Source of the DNA: Akkermansia muciniphila
Lineage (GTDB): Bacteria; Verrucomicrobiota; Verrucomicrobiia; Limisphaerales; BJHT01
Assembly: GCA_945861535.1 (NCBI GenBank)
Contig: CAMAUZ010000022.1
Location: forward strand, 29,455 to 93,454
Direction: 5' to 3'
DNA: 64,000 nucleotides
Made by a program: the position numbers and the translations under genes. Shown in pieces: positions 40,356 through 49,892 of this stretch (position 1 is the first letter of the stretch; each line of letters begins with the position of its first letter). Under the pieces are notes generated by a model. The model was not told the origin of the DNA. It did not search any database and worked only from the letters and a program-made list of their open reading frames with translations.

Positions 40356-43300
40356 CTAGTCAACCGGACTGGCCGCCCCACGAATCTCGCGGAACTGCCG
40401 GCTGCGCACAATCAGCTCGATGGCCGTGCCGATACGATACTCGTTCGCCGCGAGCTGCGCCTGCATTTCCTGCAACAACGGCGTGTCGGAAAGCTGCACC
40501 GCGCGGCCCAGCGAATAGCCGAGGAGCTTGCGACAGAACTGCCGCAGAAACGCGTCGCGCCGCGTGGTGAGCAGATAATTGCGGAGGCCGTCGAGGCCCG
40601 CCAGTTCGGTGCCGTCCATCACCTTGGCCTTGGTGTCGAGCGGGCGGTTGCCGGCGTCCTTCTCGCGCCAGCGGCCGATGGCATCGAAGTTCTCGAGCGT
40701 GTAGCCGAAGCCGTCGATGCGCACGTGGCAGCCGGAGCAGCGCGGGTCGGAGCTGTGTTTCTCGGTGAGCTGGCGCACGGTGAGCTTCTCGGTGGTTTCG
40801 TCCTCGGGCAGGCGCGGCACGTCTTTCGGCGGCTTGGGCAGCTTGTCGCCGAGGATGACTTCCGCGACCCAGTTGCCGCGCAGGATCGGGCTGGTGCGCG
40901 AGGCGCCGGACTGCTTCGCCAGCGTCGCGGCCTGGCCGAGGATGCCGCCGCGCGAACGCGCCTTGAGGCCCGCCACGCGCCGCCATTCCGCGCCGGTCAC
41001 GCCGGGGATGCCGTAATGTTTGGCGAGCGCTTCATTCAGGAAGGTGTGGTCCGCATCGAGCAGGCCCAGCACGGAACCGTTGCTCTGGAGGAAGTCCGTG
41101 AAGAAACGGATCGACTCCTCATACATCGCGCCGCGCAACGCGCCGAAGGTCGGGAAATGCCGCTCGCTCTTTTCATCCAGCGAATCGAAGCCGTGGATGT
41201 GCAGCCACGCACAGCCGAACTCCGTCGCCAGCCGGCGCACGCGCGCGTCGCGCAGCAGGCGCTGCGTCTGCGCCACCAGCACGGCGGGGTCGCGCAATTT
41301 TCCGGCGGCCGCCACGGCGCGCAGCTCGGCGTCGGGCGGCGAGGACCAGAGGAAATAACTCAGCCGGTTTGCGAGTTCCGCATCGTTGACCGGCGTTGCG
41401 CGCAGACCCGGACCCGGCTGCTCGAAGCGATACAGAAACGCCGGCCCCGTCAGGACGCGCGCCAGCACGAGCCGGATCGCGGCGTCGTGCGGCAGCTCCT
41501 GTTCGCGCAGCTTGCGGTAGAGGCCGCGCAGTTCGCTCGTTTCATTCTCCGTGAGCGGACGGCGATACGCGCGGTCGGCAAACTCGAGCACCGCCGTGAC
41601 GTGCTTGGGCTCGGTGGCCACGAGGCGCTGCTTGAAGGCCGCCGCGCCCTGCATGATCGGCTCGCGCAACGGCTCGAGGCGCTTGTCGCCGTTCGGGGCG
41701 TTCGGACCGTCCTGCGTCGAGTATTGCCAGATTTGCTCGAAGGCATCGACGAGCGTGAGCGCGTCGTGGCTGATGTAGCGCAGCTCGTCCCAGAGCCGGT
41801 CGAGTTTGGCTTTCTGTGCGTCGTCGAGCAGCAGCCGCGCGAGATGATGATCCTCGCGGTGGAAGAGCGTGAGCGTAACCACTTCATCCACCGGCACGAT
41901 TTTCGTGTAGCACAGCGCCGCCGGGAACATCTGCCGGAATTCCTCGAAACCCGCCTCGATGCGCTGGCGTGCGGCGCTGCCTTCATTCGCCACGATCGGC
42001 GTGCCGAACGAGACGGCTTGGTTGCTGGAAGTCCACGCGCCCTGGACATCGACCACGGTGGTGCCGCCGGGACGCAGGCCCGCAGTGGCCGCGGGTTTGG
42101 TGGTGACGACTTGCAACTGCACGCTGCCTTCCCCGCCGCTGACGGGGTCGAGTGCGCCGGTGGTCACCAGCTCACTGCCCGCGACGAGATCAGCCGGAAG
42201 GCGGATCTCGATCACCGCCGGTGCCTGCACGCAGAGGCTCGCGGCGTCGATCGCGCCACCATTTGGATGTTTTCCGAAGCGCGCGGGATCGAGGCCCCAC
42301 TCGTTGGGACGCGCGGATGGCGAGACGGCGGGAGTGGCGGTGGGCGCGGTTTTGATGCTGGAAAATAAGGGGCCGGTGAGGGACGTGAGCTGGCGGTAGA
42401 GCGTGGCGTCCGGCGTGGTTCCAGTCGGCGGCGCGGAGGTGAGGAGCTTTTGCACGGCCTGGGCCAGCGCGGTTTTTTCGCCGGACTGCGCGGCCTGCCA
42501 ACGCGCGAGCAATGAACCGGCGGGAATGACCGGCCCGCCCGCCGCGCCGCTCTCCGGCTCGGTGTAGAAATTCCAAACGCCTTCGCGCCCGGCCTTGTCC
42601 GCGTGCGGATTGCCCGCGAGGACGCTGTCGGAAACATCGCGCGTCAGCGACCACACTTCGGGCGCGTCGCCGGTTTTGGTGAGCTTCAATTCGAGGTCGG
42701 TCAGGTCGCACGAATGATTGCCGTCGCGCGGCCCGATCACCAATGACACCAGATCACCGGTCTGCACGGTGACGTTTTCGAGCGGCCCGGCGACGCCCTT
42801 TTTGCCGGCCTGCGCGAGGCCGCTCGCGAGGCGCTGGCGCGTGCTGCCGCGGCGCAATTCCAGCGCCCACGTCACGCCATTGCCGCAACCCGGATGCGCG
42901 TGCGTCACGGTCGCCTCGAGGCGCAACGCCGCCGTCACCGGACTGCGCCAGCCGACGGCGACGGCGAGCTTTTGCGAGGGATGCACGACCACGCCGTGCG
43001 CCTTGAGATCGCCCGGAATCCGCACCGCCTGGTCGGAGGAGTTCGCCAGCAGCAGCGGCGTGCTCTCCGCGCCCCAGCCTTTGACAAAATCATAGTTGGC
43101 CGACTTCCGAATCTGCTGGGTGAAAAGGTTGAGCTTGATCTCGCTGCCCGCGCCGATGCCGAGGTAATCCAGCCAGGCTCGCAACGCGTCCGCATCGACG
43201 TCGTGCTTTTTCGCGAGCGCGGCGAGATCGAAGCCGTCCTTCGCCGCGCTGGCTTCGACCGCCGCATCGAGCGCCTTCGCGGTCGCGGCGAACACGCGCT

Positions 43301-44546
43301 CGCGGCGCGCGGCCAGTTGGCTGACAAAGTCGCGCACGTCGCGCAGCAGCACCGCCGGACGCCCCGGAAAAACCAACTGCGGCTGCTGCCACACGACGAA
43401 ATCCCCCTTCGCCCCATCGCCCGCATCGCCCGCCACGAGATACACTGTGATGTCGTTGCCCGTGACCGGGGCGACGAGCTTGATGCGCGCCTCGTGTTTG
43501 GACACAAGCGGCGTCACCGGTTCCATCCACGCCTTGGGTCCGCCCACTTTGCCGATGTGCCCGACGCTGCTGAATTTCCACAGCGTCTTCTGCCACTCGC
43601 CGATTGCTGATAGCAACGCCGGCACGTCCTCGGGCCTGGCGGTGCGCCAGCGCGCGCGCAGGTCCTCAAGCAACGGCGACGGCTCGGTGCCTTGCAGCAG
43701 CTTCACCAGTGCGCCGAGATACTTCGCGCTCAAGCCCTGCTCGCGCGCCACGGCTTCGACATTTGCGCCCGCCTCACGCAGCGCCAGTGACGCGGTGAGA
43801 TACTTTTTCAACGGCAGCCCGCCGCCGCGATTTTTGTCCAGCGCAATGCCCTGCTGCGTCACCGTCTCCGCGCCGCCCGGATCGGTGAAACCCCGATAAA
43901 ACGCGCGAATCTCCGTGAGCAATTCCTCGGTCCAGTCGCGCCGCGTCGTGCGCGGTGAAAAGCGGATGCCATCGGGCAACAACACGGCGTGCCCGGCGAT
44001 GTCCTTGGCCGCGTCGAGATACTTGGTGACGAGCGACGGCGACATGGCCAGCGCGTTGCCCGTGTTCATGAAGCCCTCGCCCGCCGCGCCATCCGCGGGA
44101 AATTCCTTCGCCGGCTGGAGCGAATCCACGCCGGTCAGTTCGCGCACGGTGAACGTGTATTCCGCATTGTTCAGCCGCCGCAGCACGACGGGACCGGGAT
44201 CGCCCGCGCTCGCCTGTGCGGCCTCGTTGAGCGCGCCATTCACCCACGCGAGCAGCCGCTGCCGCTCGGCCGCGGTCGGCTGCGGTTTTTCCTTCGGCGG
44301 CATTTCGCCCAGCGACACCTGCTCGACCACGCCCTGCCACGGCTTGGGCTGCTCGATCACCGTCTTGAGCGACTTGTAGCGCTCGAGATCGAGATCGCCC
44401 TTGTGCTTCGCCGTCGAGTGGCAATCCAGGCAATACTGCTTCAACAGCGGGCGGATGGTGGAGTCGAACTCATCCGCGCGGACAGGAAGTTGAAGCGAAA
44501 CAACGGCGGCAAAGTTCAGCCAGGCCGGAACGAGGGCGGACAACAT
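40356..44546 (-). CDS. DUF1592/DUF1588/DUF1585 cytochrome-like protein, unusually large
   Basis: About 1396 residues against a usual 750-900. Order: signal segment (LNFAAVVSLQLPVRA), cytochrome domain with YCLDCHSTAKHKGDL (about 25-100), DUF1587 (VVLRRLNNAEYTFTVREL, about 105-175), a long extra region of roughly 600 residues, then DUF1595 (FADRAYRRPLTENE), DUF1592 (ANRLSYFLWSSPPDAEL), DUF1588 with a second haem-type motif (DPRCSGCHVRIDGFGYTLEN) and DUF1585 (FLRQFCRKLLGYSLGRAV). The extra region includes VTGNDITVYLVAGDAGDGAK and beta-rich stretches that look like added carbohydrate-binding-type domains. Alternative starts GTG 44582 or TTG 44597 would add an arginine-containing n-region to the signal peptide. 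Partner of the DUF1552 gene downstream. Confidence 0.88.
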   Translation of the reverse strand: MLSALVPAWLNFAAVVSLQLPVRADEFDSTIRPLLKQYCLDCHSTAKHKGDLDLERYKSLKTVIEQPKPWQGVVEQVSLGEMPPKEKPQPTAAERQRLLAWVNGALNEAAQASAGDPGPVVLRRLNNAEYTFTVRELTGVDSLQPAKEFPADGAAGEGFMNTGNALAMSPSLVTKYLDAAKDIAGHAVLLPDGIRFSPRTTRRDWTEELLTEIRAFYRGFTDPGGAETVTQQGIALDKNRGGGLPLKKYLTASLALREAGANVEAVAREQGLSAKYLGALVKLLQGTEPSPLLEDLRARWRTARPEDVPALLSAIGEWQKTLWKFSSVGHIGKVGGPKAWMEPVTPLVSKHEARIKLVAPVTGNDITVYLVAGDAGDGAKGDFVVWQQPQLVFPGRPAVLLRDVRDFVSQLAARRERVFAATAKALDAAVEASAAKDGFDLAALAKKHDVDADALRAWLDYLGIGAGSEIKLNLFTQQIRKSANYDFVKGWGAESTPLLLANSSDQAVRIPGDLKAHGVVVHPSQKLAVAVGWRSPVTAALRLEATVTHAHPGCGNGVTWALELRRGSTRQRLASGLAQAGKKGVAGPLENVTVQTGDLVSLVIGPRDGNHSCDLTDLELKLTKTGDAPEVWSLTRDVSDSVLAGNPHADKAGREGVWNFYTEPESGAAGGPVIPAGSLLARWQAAQSGEKTALAQAVQKLLTSAPPTGTTPDATLYRQLTSLTGPLFSSIKTAPTATPAVSPSARPNEWGLDPARFGKHPNGGAIDAASLCVQAPAVIEIRLPADLVAGSELVTTGALDPVSGGEGSVQLQVVTTKPAATAGLRPGGTTVVDVQGAWTSSNQAVSFGTPIVANEGSAARQRIEAGFEEFRQMFPAALCYTKIVPVDEVVTLTLFHREDHHLARLLLDDAQKAKLDRLWDELRYISHDALTLVDAFEQIWQYSTQDGPNAPNGDKRLEPLREPIMQGAAAFKQRLVATEPKHVTAVLEFADRAYRRPLTENETSELRGLYRKLREQELPHDAAIRLVLARVLTGPAFLYRFEQPGPGLRATPVNDAELANRLSYFLWSSPPDAELRAVAAAGKLRDPAVLVAQTQRLLRDARVRRLATEFGCAWLHIHGFDSLDEKSERHFPTFGALRGAMYEESIRFFTDFLQSNGSVLGLLDADHTFLNEALAKHYGIPGVTGAEWRRVAGLKARSRGGILGQAATLAKQSGASRTSPILRGNWVAEVILGDKLPKPPKDVPRLPEDETTEKLTVRQLTEKHSSDPRCSGCHVRIDGFGYTLENFDAIGRWREKDAGNRPLDTKAKVMDGTELAGLDGLRNYLLTTRRDAFLRQFCRKLLGYSLGRAVQLSDTPLLQEMQAQLAANEYRIGTAIELIVRSRQFREIRGAASPVD

Positions 44547-44798
44547 CCGCGCCGCCCCAAAGGTTCGTAAAAATTGATGCACCGGCCTCAGACGCAAGTT
44601 CGTCCGTGTGCTTCCAAAAATCTTTCGGCTCCGTCACTGCGCCGCCGTCGCCGAAGTGGAAAAGGACGCGGGGAAGGTGGCGCGGCCGGTTCCCGGTCGC
44701 CGCGCGCGAGCATGCACGAGGGCTGCGGAATTCTCCACCACATGCATGGGCGTGATGCCGCTGCGGGCGGGGACGACCCGCCACCAGCGGCGGAGCGG

Positions 44799-45992
44799 CT
44801 AATAACGCGCGGACACTTGGACGCTGACCTGGTTGTCCGTAAATCCGAACTGCTGGAGACTGGAGACATCCTCGCGATGCTGGAAAAGCAGCCCGACGGT
44901 CCAGTGCCGGTTGAAATTCCAGTCGAAACCCGCGACGGCGTTCCAGAGTCGATCGTTACGCGCCACCGGCGCGACCAGGCCCGTACCGTGAAATTCCAGC
45001 CACTGATAGCCGCCGCCGACGGTGATGACACCCTTGGTGAAAACTTTCTGGAACAGCCGCAGCCCCGCGAAGGTGACCGTGTAATTCTGCCCGAGCAGGA
45101 TAACCGAGTATTCTTGCGACCGGCTGAAGCTGACGGTGAGACGGGTGGTGTCCTGCGGAACATAGGAGAAGCCCACCGTCGCCACCGGCTGCCAATTCCG
45201 GCTCTGGCCGTTGCCGAATTGCCGCCATTCCGACCCGAACGTGGCCGTCAGGTCCGTCTTCCCGCTCAGGTTGTACTGCACCCGGACCAACGCCTGCTCG
45301 AAGGTTTGATTGGGCTGGTTCTGAATTTCCATATACGCCAGTTTCCCGCCCACCCCGAGTTTCACCCGGCGCAGCACCTCGTAATTGATGAAATCGTCGT
45401 TCTCCCACCGCTTGGAGCTAATGCGCGGGTAGGTGGTGAGCGTTTGCTTCAGATCGACATCCAGCGTGGTTTTCTTTGCCAGCCGGTAGTTCGTCTTCAA
45501 TTCCGTCGCGTTCACCGTGCGTTCGACCCGCGAACCGGCATCCACCACGCCCTCGGTCACTTTTTCAAAGCGATGGGTCAGCCCGAAGGTCAGCTTGCGG
45601 AAACGATACCGCCCGGTCACGTCGACCTGCTGATTGATGGCGTTGTTCTGGTTGTAGCGCCGGAAGAACTGAAAATTCGGCGAGTAATCAGCGATCAAAA
45701 AGTTCTCCGTCTGTTCGTAATAATCCCCGGTGCTGACGGTCAGGCCGGGCGTGACGTTGAAGACCAAATCTTTGAGCGGGGCGACGGGGGTGATGGTGAT
45801 GTTGTCGTCGTAGGTGGTCGTGCCCGCCATGCGCACGCTGAAGTCAAACGGGTCAAGCCGCTGCCACGCCTCGCGCGGGTGCAGTTTCCGTTCAAAATGG
45901 TTTTGCAGCAGCCCCGACTGGGCGTGGGCATTCACGGCCAGCCCCAGCGGCAGGGCCGCCAGCGCGAGGGAATAAGAATTCAACTTTGGCAC
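44799..45992 (-). CDS. Outer membrane beta-barrel protein
   Basis: A 397-residue protein with a signal peptide (LALAALPLGLAVNAHA) followed by many alternating amphipathic strands ending in aromatic residues (for example FSVRMAGTTTYDDNITITP, FGLTHRFEKVTEGV, LTATFGSEWRQF, GVITVGGGYQWLEFHG) and a C-terminal strand SVQVSARY ending in Tyr, as barrel-assembly substrates do. It resembles BBP2-type porin-like proteins. The substrate is unknown. GTG at 45992 is chosen because it gives the signal peptide directly; the frame is open to 46058. It is not obviously in an operon. Confidence 0.82.
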   Translation of the reverse strand: MPKLNSYSLALAALPLGLAVNAHAQSGLLQNHFERKLHPREAWQRLDPFDFSVRMAGTTTYDDNITITPVAPLKDLVFNVTPGLTVSTGDYYEQTENFLIADYSPNFQFFRRYNQNNAINQQVDVTGRYRFRKLTFGLTHRFEKVTEGVVDAGSRVERTVNATELKTNYRLAKKTTLDVDLKQTLTTYPRISSKRWENDDFINYEVLRRVKLGVGGKLAYMEIQNQPNQTFEQALVRVQYNLSGKTDLTATFGSEWRQFGNGQSRNWQPVATVGFSYVPQDTTRLTVSFSRSQEYSVILLGQNYTVTFAGLRLFQKVFTKGVITVGGGYQWLEFHGTGLVAPVARNDRLWNAVAGFDWNFNRHWTVGLLFQHREDVSSLQQFGFTDNQVSVQVSARY

Positions 45993-46114
45993 AAAAGAGT
46001 CTCGAAGTTCACACCGCGCCAACGCTGCGTCCGTTCGGACGCACACAACCGCCGGCAAGGCTGGCGAGCTTTAGGATCGTATCGGCAGCGTGTCAAAGTT
46101 ATTAACCCCCGGGC

Positions 46115-46200
46115 CACCGACGTGAGGTGAATCCGAGCACCGCAACGGCGTAGCACGGGGCCAACGTACTCGGTAGGCCGAGGCGGGGCATTGGCAGGGA
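46115..46200. repeat. Dispersed repeat R7, copy 2
   Basis: ccgacgtgaggtgaatccga followed by acggggccaacgtactcgg corresponds to the unit at 14852-14925. Confidence 0.7.
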
Positions 46201-46247
46201 GCGGCGTGCTGCCGACGAAACCACTGGCGACGGGCAGCCGAATTTTC

Positions 46248-46322
46248 GGCAAAGGAATGGAGGCAAAGGAATGGGGACAGGGAAATTTATTGTCCCCATT
46301 CCTTTGCCTCCATTCCTTTGCC
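46248..46322. repeat. Palindrome R6, perfect 32-base arms
   Basis: Left arm 46248-46279 and right arm 46291-46322 are perfect inverse complements around an 11-base AT-rich loop. Each arm contains two direct copies of a ggcaaaggaatgg word. A related palindrome is at 55322-55421. Confidence 0.9.
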
Positions 46323-46389
46323 AAATCCGGTTCGGGGATTGGGATTCAGTTCCAGGTTGGTCACGACGCGTTCGACGGACCGCCGTGGC

Positions 46390-46520
46390 CGCCGACTTGC
46401 GGAGAACCCGAGCGCCGGAATAGCACCGCATCGGCGCCATCGTGCTCGGCAGACGGAGGAGGGAGCGGCGGCAGGCGGCCGCGGGCATTGGGCGGAACCT
46501 AAGCCTCCTCACGTCGGCGG
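46390..46520. repeat. Dispersed repeat R7, copy 3 with inverted end
   Basis: Begins ccgacttgcggagaacccga and ends with the inverse of the unit start (cctcctcacgtcgg at about 46505-46518), so the element is itself bounded by inverted ends. Confidence 0.65.
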
Positions 46521-46529
46521 GAACAACTC

Positions 46530-49500
46530 TCAGTCCACGAACGCAAACTCGTTCGAGAGCAACAGCACCTGCGCCAGTTTCGCCCACGGCGTCAGCGCCT
46601 GGGCGGGTGGCGGCGGGGCCGTCGTGAAATCTTTCGTCGCGTTCCAGCTATCGCCGCGCATCACGTTCGCGCCCGCGCCCGCCGCGCTGCGGACCAGCTT
46701 GAGCACCGGCGCCCAAGCGAACGAATCGTGATCCGGGCTGGCCAGCGGGTCGGTGACAAAATCCAGCGTGTCACCCGCCCGCACTTCCACTTCCACCACC
46801 AGCGTCGGCACCGCCTGGTTCTTCACCCTCCATTCGCCGAGCAGGCCCTTGCGGCTCGACACGATCCGTCCGCGCACGCCGTCGCCGTTTTCTGAGTTGT
46901 GTTTCAACGTCCCCGTCACGCTCACGAAACCATCTCCCGGCGCCGTCCAGCGCCGGATCGCCGCGTGCTGCGCGTCGCGCCCCGGATGTCCGCCCACCGC
47001 CGAGACGCTCACGAACCCGAGCGTCGGATCGGGAAACTCCGGCCGCGCGTGAAACTTCGTCGCGTCCCGGTGCGCGAACGCCGTGAAGCCCGCGACCCGC
47101 TGCGCCGCCGCATCGTACCCGCCGAACCCGTACCGCCACACCGGCCCGCTCGCAGTCGCGTTCTCCGGTTTCTCCGCGGCGCTCGCGCGCAAAAATTCCA
47201 ACCCCTCACGCGTCTCCTCCGCCGTCGGCTCGCGCTGCAAAACGATCCGGTAAAGCTGCCGCACCCGCTCCGTCTCGCCCACGCCCGCACCCGCGCCCGC
47301 CTCGGCCCGCGCCACCAACGCGCGCACCTGCTGCACCACGAACGGGCTGTTCAGCATAAACAAGGCCTGCTGCGGCACCGTGGTCGCGTAGCGCTGCGCG
47401 GTCGTAATGTCCGGATTGGCGAAATCAAATGTCCGAAAAACGCCCGGGAGATTCTGCCGGTCGATCATGCCATACACCGCGCGCCGTTTGGAAAATGGCT
47501 CGGTCGTCAGCTCATCCCCGCGCCCGCCCGGGGTGAGATCGAGCTGCCCCGCCGCCGCCAGCAGCGAATCGCGCAGCGCCTCGAAGTCCAGCCGCTGCCG
47601 GTTCATTTTCCACAACCCGAAATTCGCCGGATCGTTCAGCGCGTAATCCGCGCGGTCCACGCTGCTCTGCGCATAGGTCGCCGACAGCACGATCAGCCGG
47701 TGCAGCTTCTTGATCGACCAACCGTCCTCGACCAACCGCGTCGCCAGATAATCCAGCAGCTCCGGATGCGTCGGCGGATCGGACCGCACGCCGAAATCGC
47801 TCGGCGTCCGCACCAGGCCCTGCCCGAAATGATGCAGCCAGACGCGGTTCACCAGCACCCGCGCTGTCAACGGATTGTCCGCGCTCGCAATCGCCCGCGC
47901 CATTTCCAGCCGCCCGCTGCCTTGCTCGAACGGCTTGCGATTCGGCCCCGCGACCACCTCGACAAACTGCCGCGGCACCTCCGGCCCGCGATTGCCCGGA
48001 TTCCCGCGGATGAAAACGTACGGCTTCGTCGGGCTGGCGTTGTCCACCAGCGCCATCGCGCGCGGCGGCGCGCCCGGATGCACCGCGTCCACCTCCTCGA
48101 CCTTCGCCTTCATCTGCCGCAGCTTCGGCCGCGCGCCGTTCAGCAGGGAATCATTCTCCGGCGCGGGCACGTTCGGCGGCGCATCCGGTCCGCGCAAAAC
48201 CAGCCGCACCTGCTCGCGCTCGGCCTCTGCGTGCGGCGTCGCGGCGTCCTCCGCCGCGAACAGTTTTCCCAGCCGCTCCGACACCTCGCGCAGCGACGCC
48301 GGCGGCGCGCCCGCAAACACTTTCGCCACGCGCGGATTCAGCTTCCGATCCGCGTTCGCCGCGAGCCGCTCGGCCACCGCGCGCGCCTGCGCGCCAAACT
48401 CCGCCTCCTTCAAATCCGCAAACGCCAGCCATGCCCCGAGCACCGGATGCCCGCCCGCCTTGCGCGCGCCGTCGATCGCCCGCTGCCAGCGATGCGCCGT
48501 GTTCGCGTCCAGTTTGCGCTCCGGAAAAAAACGGTCGCCGAGCTTTTCATTCTGCGGCGCGCGCGCCTCGTGCGCGGCGAGCAGATATTCCCCGGCGCGT
48601 TTCCGTAGTTCGCCCAGCGCCTTTTCCAATTGTTCCGCGCGATAATTCTCCAGCTCGCCCTCGCGCTTTTTCTTCTCCGCCAGATACGCCTCGTAATCCT
48701 TCGGCGCGGCGGCCGCCCCGAGCAGCGGCTTCTCCGCCGGCTCGCGCGAACTCGCGAACACGCCGTACAGTCCGTAGTAATCCTTCGCCGTCACCGGATC
48801 GTACTTGTGATCGTGACACCGCGCGCACTGCACCGTCAGGCCCATCAGCCCGCGCGTCACCACGTCGATGCGGTCGTCAATGATGTCATGGGAATTGTTC
48901 AGAAACCGGCGGCCCAGCGTGAGAAAACCCAGCGCCGCGAGGGGGCGCTTGTCTTCGCCCAGCGGCAGCAAATCCGCCGCGAGCTGCTCGGTGACAAACC
49001 GGTCGAACGGCAAATCCTCGTTGAACGCGCGGATCACGTAATCGCGATACGTGTAGCTGAACGCAAAGCGCCGCTGCTCATCGCCCGCGAGATAGCCCTT
49101 GGTGTCCGCATAGCGCGCCACGTCCAGCCAGTGCCGGCCCCAGCGCTCGCCATACTGCGGCGACTTCAGCAACCCCTCGACCACGCGCTCGAACGCCTGC
49201 GGTGACGCGTCCGCGACAAACCGCTCGACCGCCGCGACGCTCGGCGGCAGGCCCGTCAGATCATACGTCACGCGCCGCAGCAGCGTGGCCTTGTCCGCCG
49301 CCGGGGAGGGCGTCATCCCCTTCGCCTCGAGCTTCGCCAGCACGAAGGCATCCACCGGGAGCTTCACCCACGCGGCGTTTTTCACCGCCGGGACCGCCGG
49401 TTTCTTCACCGGCTTGAACGCCCAATGATCCCGCACCTTTGCCGGGTCCGACAGCGGCGGACCGCCCCCGGCCAGCTTGCCCGAGCGCGGATCGGGCGCG

Positions 49501-49892
49501 CCCATGCGCACCCACGTCTCGAGGTCAGCGATCTGTTGCGGCGAAAGTTTTTTGTCCTTCGGCGGCATCTGCAAATTCGCGTCCGTGTAGCGCACCGCGC
49601 GAATCAGCAGGCTCTTCTCGAGATTGCCCGGCACCACCGCCGGCCCGGTCTCACCGCCCTGGAGCACGCCCGCGCGCGTGTCCAGCGCCAGCCCGCCCTT
49701 GAGCTTCTCCCCGCTCTCGCGGCTGTGACACTTCAGGCAATTCTCGATCAACACCGGCCGGACCTTCTTCTCAAAAAACTCAATGCCCGCCGCATCCGGC
49801 TCCGCCGCCACCGCCGCGTGGAACGGGCCCGCCGACAGCACCCCGAGCATCACCCATCCACTCCGTCGGATATTTTTGAACAAAGTCTTCAT
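46530..49892 (-). CDS. Large PSCyt1-DUF1549-DUF1553 cytochrome c-like protein with C-terminal beta-sandwich
   Basis: A 1120-residue exported protein. Signal peptide 1-29; cytochrome domain (about 35-140) with NCLKCHSRESGEKLKGGL and QMPPKDKKL; DUF1549 (about 180-390) with RVTYDLTGLPPSVAAVERF and the second motif QCARCHDHKYDPV; a charged helical insert (KKKREGELENYRAEQLEKAL, about 410-460); DUF1553 (about 690-930) with PLTARVLVNRVWLHHFGQGL. Residues about 930-1085 form an extra domain (GDGFVSVTGTLKHNSENGDG, VEVEVRAGDTLDFV) like carbohydrate- or ligand-binding beta-sandwiches. ATG at 49892 gives the signal peptide. No DUF1501 gene adjoins it. Confidence 0.9.
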   Translation of the reverse strand: MKTLFKNIRRSGWVMLGVLSAGPFHAAVAAEPDAAGIEFFEKKVRPVLIENCLKCHSRESGEKLKGGLALDTRAGVLQGGETGPAVVPGNLEKSLLIRAVRYTDANLQMPPKDKKLSPQQIADLETWVRMGAPDPRSGKLAGGGPPLSDPAKVRDHWAFKPVKKPAVPAVKNAAWVKLPVDAFVLAKLEAKGMTPSPAADKATLLRRVTYDLTGLPPSVAAVERFVADASPQAFERVVEGLLKSPQYGERWGRHWLDVARYADTKGYLAGDEQRRFAFSYTYRDYVIRAFNEDLPFDRFVTEQLAADLLPLGEDKRPLAALGFLTLGRRFLNNSHDIIDDRIDVVTRGLMGLTVQCARCHDHKYDPVTAKDYYGLYGVFASSREPAEKPLLGAAAAPKDYEAYLAEKKKREGELENYRAEQLEKALGELRKRAGEYLLAAHEARAPQNEKLGDRFFPERKLDANTAHRWQRAIDGARKAGGHPVLGAWLAFADLKEAEFGAQARAVAERLAANADRKLNPRVAKVFAGAPPASLREVSERLGKLFAAEDAATPHAEAEREQVRLVLRGPDAPPNVPAPENDSLLNGARPKLRQMKAKVEEVDAVHPGAPPRAMALVDNASPTKPYVFIRGNPGNRGPEVPRQFVEVVAGPNRKPFEQGSGRLEMARAIASADNPLTARVLVNRVWLHHFGQGLVRTPSDFGVRSDPPTHPELLDYLATRLVEDGWSIKKLHRLIVLSATYAQSSVDRADYALNDPANFGLWKMNRQRLDFEALRDSLLAAAGQLDLTPGGRGDELTTEPFSKRRAVYGMIDRQNLPGVFRTFDFANPDITTAQRYATTVPQQALFMLNSPFVVQQVRALVARAEAGAGAGVGETERVRQLYRIVLQREPTAEETREGLEFLRASAAEKPENATASGPVWRYGFGGYDAAAQRVAGFTAFAHRDATKFHARPEFPDPTLGFVSVSAVGGHPGRDAQHAAIRRWTAPGDGFVSVTGTLKHNSENGDGVRGRIVSSRKGLLGEWRVKNQAVPTLVVEVEVRAGDTLDFVTDPLASPDHDSFAWAPVLKLVRSAAGAGANVMRGDSWNATKDFTTAPPPPAQALTPWAKLAQVLLLSNEFAFVD

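Larger units (their letters stand above)
45993..46529. other. Intergenic region composed of R7 and R6 repeats
   Basis: 537 bases between two minus-strand genes. A 75-base palindrome (R6, 46248-46322) is flanked on each side by R7 elements. Open frames here are repeat translations. I see no gene. Confidence 0.65.
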
